6,480 bases of DNA from Chloroflexota bacterium (GTDB lineage: Bacteria > Chloroflexota > Dehalococcoidia > SM23-28-2 > RBG-16-64-32). Position numbers and translations under genes: made by a program. The stretch's first letter is position 1. Every line of letters starts with the position of its first letter. The notes under the pieces were generated by a model, which was given only the letters and a program-made list of their open reading frames with translations, did not search any database and was not told the origin of the DNA. Of the stretch, positions 5,219 through 6,480 are shown piece after piece. The stretch spans positions 1 through 6,480 of the forward strand of contig JADFNQ010000080.1 in assembly GCA_022563285.1 (NCBI GenBank), read 5' to 3'.

Positions 5219-6168
5219 GACTTAAACGCGGCCAGCCAGAACTCCCCGGTCCCGACATCAGCCACCACGACGTCCATCTCCTCGATCTCGAGCGTCAGCA
5301 ATCCGTTACTGATCACTAGGTATCGCTCCGCCAGGTAGGACACCGTGCGAATGACGGAGTCCTGAACCCCGGTCACGCTCAGCCGGTCCATGTAATCGCT
5401 AAGCTGTGACTCGATGGCGTCCTGGCTGGGCATGACAGGCGTGGGTTCGGGAGTCGGTTCGGGAGTCGGCTCCGGCGTGGGCTCAGGAGTTGGCTCCGGC
5501 GTGGGCTCAGGTGTAGGCTCAGTTGTGGGTTCAGGTATCGGCTCCAGTGTTGGTTCAGGCGTAGGCTCAGGCGGGGGTGGCGGGGGCGGCTCGGGCGGAG
5601 GCGGAGGCGGCGGCTCCGCTGTAGGCTCCGCCGGCGGCGGTGTCGAGGTCTGCCCGCCGAAGTCCGTTGACCAGTACCAGCCGTAGGTAGTTCCTTCACC
5701 GTAGACGCGGGCGATTCCTATCACCTTGAAGTTGGCGTTCAGCATGTTAGCGTTGTGCCCGGGTGAGCCCTTGAACAGGTCGAACGCGCGCTGCCCCGTG
5801 TCCACGCCCGCGGCCAGATTTTCCCCCTTCCAGGTGTTGTAGTCATAGCCGAAATCGGCCATGCGCTGGAACGGGTCCCGGCCCAGGGAATCAGTATGGC
5901 TGAAGTAGTTATTCGCCACCATGTCGTTGCTCATCCAGTCGGCGGCGTTGTTGAGCTCAATGTTGAGGGATAGGGTGCCCAGGCCGTTCTGCGACCGGTA
6001 GCTATTGATTATGTCGAGAAAGGCCTGCTCTTCCCCATCGATACCGGGGTCCGCTTCCGCCCCCCGCGGCGCCCCCACCACCACGACCAGCGCCACGACC
6101 ACGGCCAGCAGCGCTGTAAGCAGCAGATGTATTGACGGCCTCTCGAATAGCCCTTTGGGGCTCTCCAT
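5215..6168 (-). CDS. CAP-domain (SCP/PR1, YkwD-like) extracytoplasmic protein with Pro-Glu-Thr linker
   Basis: The 317-residue protein begins with a short N-tail and a hydrophobic segment at about 13-32 (signal peptide or membrane anchor). Residues ~46-172 are a CAP domain with EQAFLDIINSYRSQNGL, His91 in YFSHTD, Glu116 in GENLAAG, His138 in SPGHNANML and the closing WYWSTDFGG. These residues match the conserved CAP cavity positions. Bacterial CAP proteins are widespread extracytoplasmic proteins with mostly unknown molecular roles. Residues ~176-244 are a low-complexity linker with two runs of seven prolines (186-192, 194-200) and then PEPT repeats. Residues 246-317 form a separate C-terminal region, predicted helical then strand-rich, which I do not recognise. 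There is no LPXTG-like sorting signal, so it is not an obvious substrate of the adjacent sortase. No strong Shine-Dalgarno sequence precedes the ATG. Confidence 0.92.
   Translation of the reverse strand: MESPKGLFERPSIHLLLTALLAVVVALVVVVGAPRGAEADPGIDGEEQAFLDIINSYRSQNGLGTLSLNIELNNAADWMSNDMVANNYFSHTDSLGRDPFQRMADFGYDYNTWKGENLAAGVDTGQRAFDLFKGSPGHNANMLNANFKVIGIARVYGEGTTYGWYWSTDFGGQTSTPPPAEPTAEPPPPPPPEPPPPPPPEPTPEPTLEPIPEPTTEPTPEPTPEPTPEPTPEPTPEPTPEPTPVMPSQDAIESQLSDYMDRLSVTGVQDSVIRTVSYLAERYLVISNGLLTLEIEEMDVVVADVGTGEFWLAAFKS
5437..5568 (-). repeat. In-frame ~12-bp tandem repeats encoding PEPT
   Basis: The coding strand repeats an imperfect 12-bp unit encoding Pro-Glu-Pro-Thr about eleven times (residues 201-244). 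The third (Thr) position varies in the first copies (Leu, Ile, Thr-Glu) and the last six copies are uniform. The DNA copies differ mostly at synonymous positions, which argues for selection on the peptide or for old duplications rather than very recent slippage. The extended linker probably holds the C-terminal region away from the CAP domain. Confidence 0.85.
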
Positions 6169-6169
6169 G

Positions 6170-6178
6170 TGCTATAAT
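6170..6178 (+). promoter_or_regulatory. Extended -10 promoter upstream of the leader/sRNA region
   Basis: TGCTATAAT at 6170-6178 is a perfect TGn-TATAAT extended -10 element, which can work without a -35 box; none is seen at normal spacing. Transcription would start near 6185, heading right. The element abuts the start codon of the oppositely oriented CAP gene (6168). Confidence 0.6.
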
Positions 6179-6184
6179 CCCGAT

Positions 6185-6263
6185 GCGCGCAGGGGCCACG
6201 AGCCCCGGCGTGTTCTGCGGCGGGGAGTTCGGTTTCCAGGCCAGCGCTCCCCGCCTTTGTTGT
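6185..6263 (+). ncRNA. Candidate small structured RNA or attenuated rsmG leader
   Basis: Between an extended -10 promoter (6170-6178) and an intrinsic terminator (6219-6263) lies about 79 nt without a gene. It can fold as a hairpin GGGGC (6192-6196) with GCCCC (6202-6206), loop CACGA. An outer stem CGCAG (6188-6192) with CTGCG (6215-6219) can enclose it, and the terminator stem follows. It does not match a family I recognise: the SRP RNA GUCAGG...GGAAGG core is absent, there is no tRNA cloverleaf, and no known riboswitch core was spotted. It may be a free sRNA or a leader that controls read-through into rsmG. Only the structure is seen; expression is inferred. Confidence 0.4.
6219..6263 (+). 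terminator. Intrinsic terminator ahead of rsmG
   Basis: GGCGGGGAG (6219-6227) pairs perfectly with CTCCCCGCC (6247-6255): a 9-bp GC-rich stem with a 19-nt loop, followed at once by TTTGTTGT (6256-6263). The T-rich side is on the plus strand only; the minus-strand flank is GCAGAAC, so it is directional. No plus-strand gene ends just upstream, so it must stop a short transcript from the promoter at 6170-6178. Confidence 0.6.
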
Positions 6264-6279
6264 CTACATAAATTTAGAC
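6262..6279. repeat. Inverted repeat GTCTA-N8-TAGAC upstream of rsmG
   Basis: GTCTA (6262-6266) and TAGAC (6275-6279) flank an AT-rich 8-bp centre. The stretch is the only AT-rich patch between the terminator and rsmG. It has the size of a small protein-binding operator, and a nearby GCCC-TATT-GGGC hairpin lies at 6282-6293. Function is unknown; five-base arms can arise by chance. Confidence 0.3.
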
Positions 6280-6304
6280 GAGCCCTATTGGGCGCCGTTA
6301 CAGA

Positions 6305-6480
6305 ATGAGAACCCTTGCCCGGGGTGCGAAAGAGTTAAGATTTGGTCTACGGCCGGATCAGGTGCAGGCGTTCCGCACTTACGCGGACGAACTGGCAGCG
6401 GCCCGGCCCCGCCTGCGCCTCACCGCCCTCACCGACCCAGAGGCCGTACAGCGCCGCCACTTCCTGGAGCCCCTGGCCCT
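6305..6480 (+). CDS. rsmG: 16S rRNA (guanine-527-N7)-methyltransferase RsmG, N-terminal part (runs off right edge)
   Basis: The open frame from ATG 6305 reaches the window edge (58 codons plus 2 nt). The region from about residue 15 matches the RsmG/GidB N-terminus: LRPDQVQAFRTYADEL corresponds to the family's opening helix, and RLRLTALTDPEAV followed by RHFLEPLAL corresponds to the hallmark (I/R)NLTAITDPEEV...KHFLDSL. RsmG methylates G527 of 16S rRNA using S-adenosylmethionine; the SAM-binding fold lies beyond the edge. Two family-typical residues differ: Asn before LTA is Leu here and Asp-Ser in FLDSL is Glu-Pro, so it is a divergent member. No Shine-Dalgarno sequence precedes the ATG, and a terminator ends 41 nt upstream, so expression may depend on read-through or on an unrecognised promoter in 6256-6300. 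The family call is good but only a fragment is visible. Confidence 0.8.
   Translation, partial: MRTLARGAKELRFGLRPDQVQAFRTYADELAAARPRLRLTALTDPEAVQRRHFLEPLA

Noticed and set aside
5437..5568. CRISPR-like or minisatellite array
   Set aside because: The unit is 12 bp, in frame, without spacers, and codes for a typical extracellular proline-rich linker.
5414..5686. Plus-strand Gly-Ser-Val repeat protein
   Set aside because: It is the reverse complement of the PEPT/polyproline linker of the CAP gene.
6185..6263. tRNA, SRP RNA or known riboswitch
   Set aside because: No cloverleaf or CCA-acceptor pairing, no SRP GGAAG-type core, and no riboswitch core that I recognise; kept only as an unassigned structured RNA.

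Overview
The window is a GC-rich bacterial chromosomal segment with dense, ordinary-looking housekeeping and cell-envelope genes. There is no IS element, phage gene, CRISPR array or tRNA. The combination of genes suggests Chloroflexota, probably a Dehalococcoidia-type lineage. This is inference from family knowledge: a DUF3179 lipoprotein, an ECF sigma factor paired with a DUF5667-like membrane protein, a class F-like sortase, a CAP-domain protein with a Pro/Glu/Thr linker, and a GreA with an integrase-like N-terminal domain. No rRNA is present to settle it.

Layout, left to right. (1) Bases 1-431, minus strand: the N-terminal part of a DUF3179 lipoprotein that runs off the left edge. (2) Bases 432-789: a divergent regulatory region with a good sigma-A promoter, a repeated -10 box and two competing hairpins ahead of citrate synthase. 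(3) Bases 790-1938, plus strand: citrate synthase with all catalytic residues. (4) Bases 1942-2730, minus strand: a 262-residue GreA-family factor with an extra ~100-residue SAM-like domain. Its near-consensus promoter lies only 13 nt from the ATG, so the mRNA is almost leaderless. (5) Bases 2844-4296, minus strand: a two-gene operon of an ECF sigma factor and a single-pass membrane protein that is probably its anti-sigma factor, overlapping by 20 nt. (6) Bases 4499-5218, plus strand: a membrane-anchored sortase. (7) Bases 5215-6168, minus strand: a secreted or membrane-anchored CAP-domain protein whose stop codon shares a CTAG with the sortase stop. (8) Bases 6169-6304: an extended -10 promoter, a short structured transcript region and an intrinsic terminator. 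(9) Bases 6305-6480, plus strand: the start of rsmG, running off the right edge.

How they fit together: citrate synthase (central carbon metabolism), GreA (rescue of backtracked RNA polymerase) and RsmG (16S rRNA methylation) are independent housekeeping units. The DUF3179 lipoprotein, sigma/anti-sigma pair, sortase and CAP protein make an envelope-oriented neighbourhood. The sigma operon and the sortase are divergent across about 200 bp, so the sigma factor could control the sortase, but no binding site proves it. The most interesting items are the GreA fusion with its near-leaderless promoter and the promoter-hairpin-terminator unit upstream of rsmG, which could be a small RNA or an attenuator.
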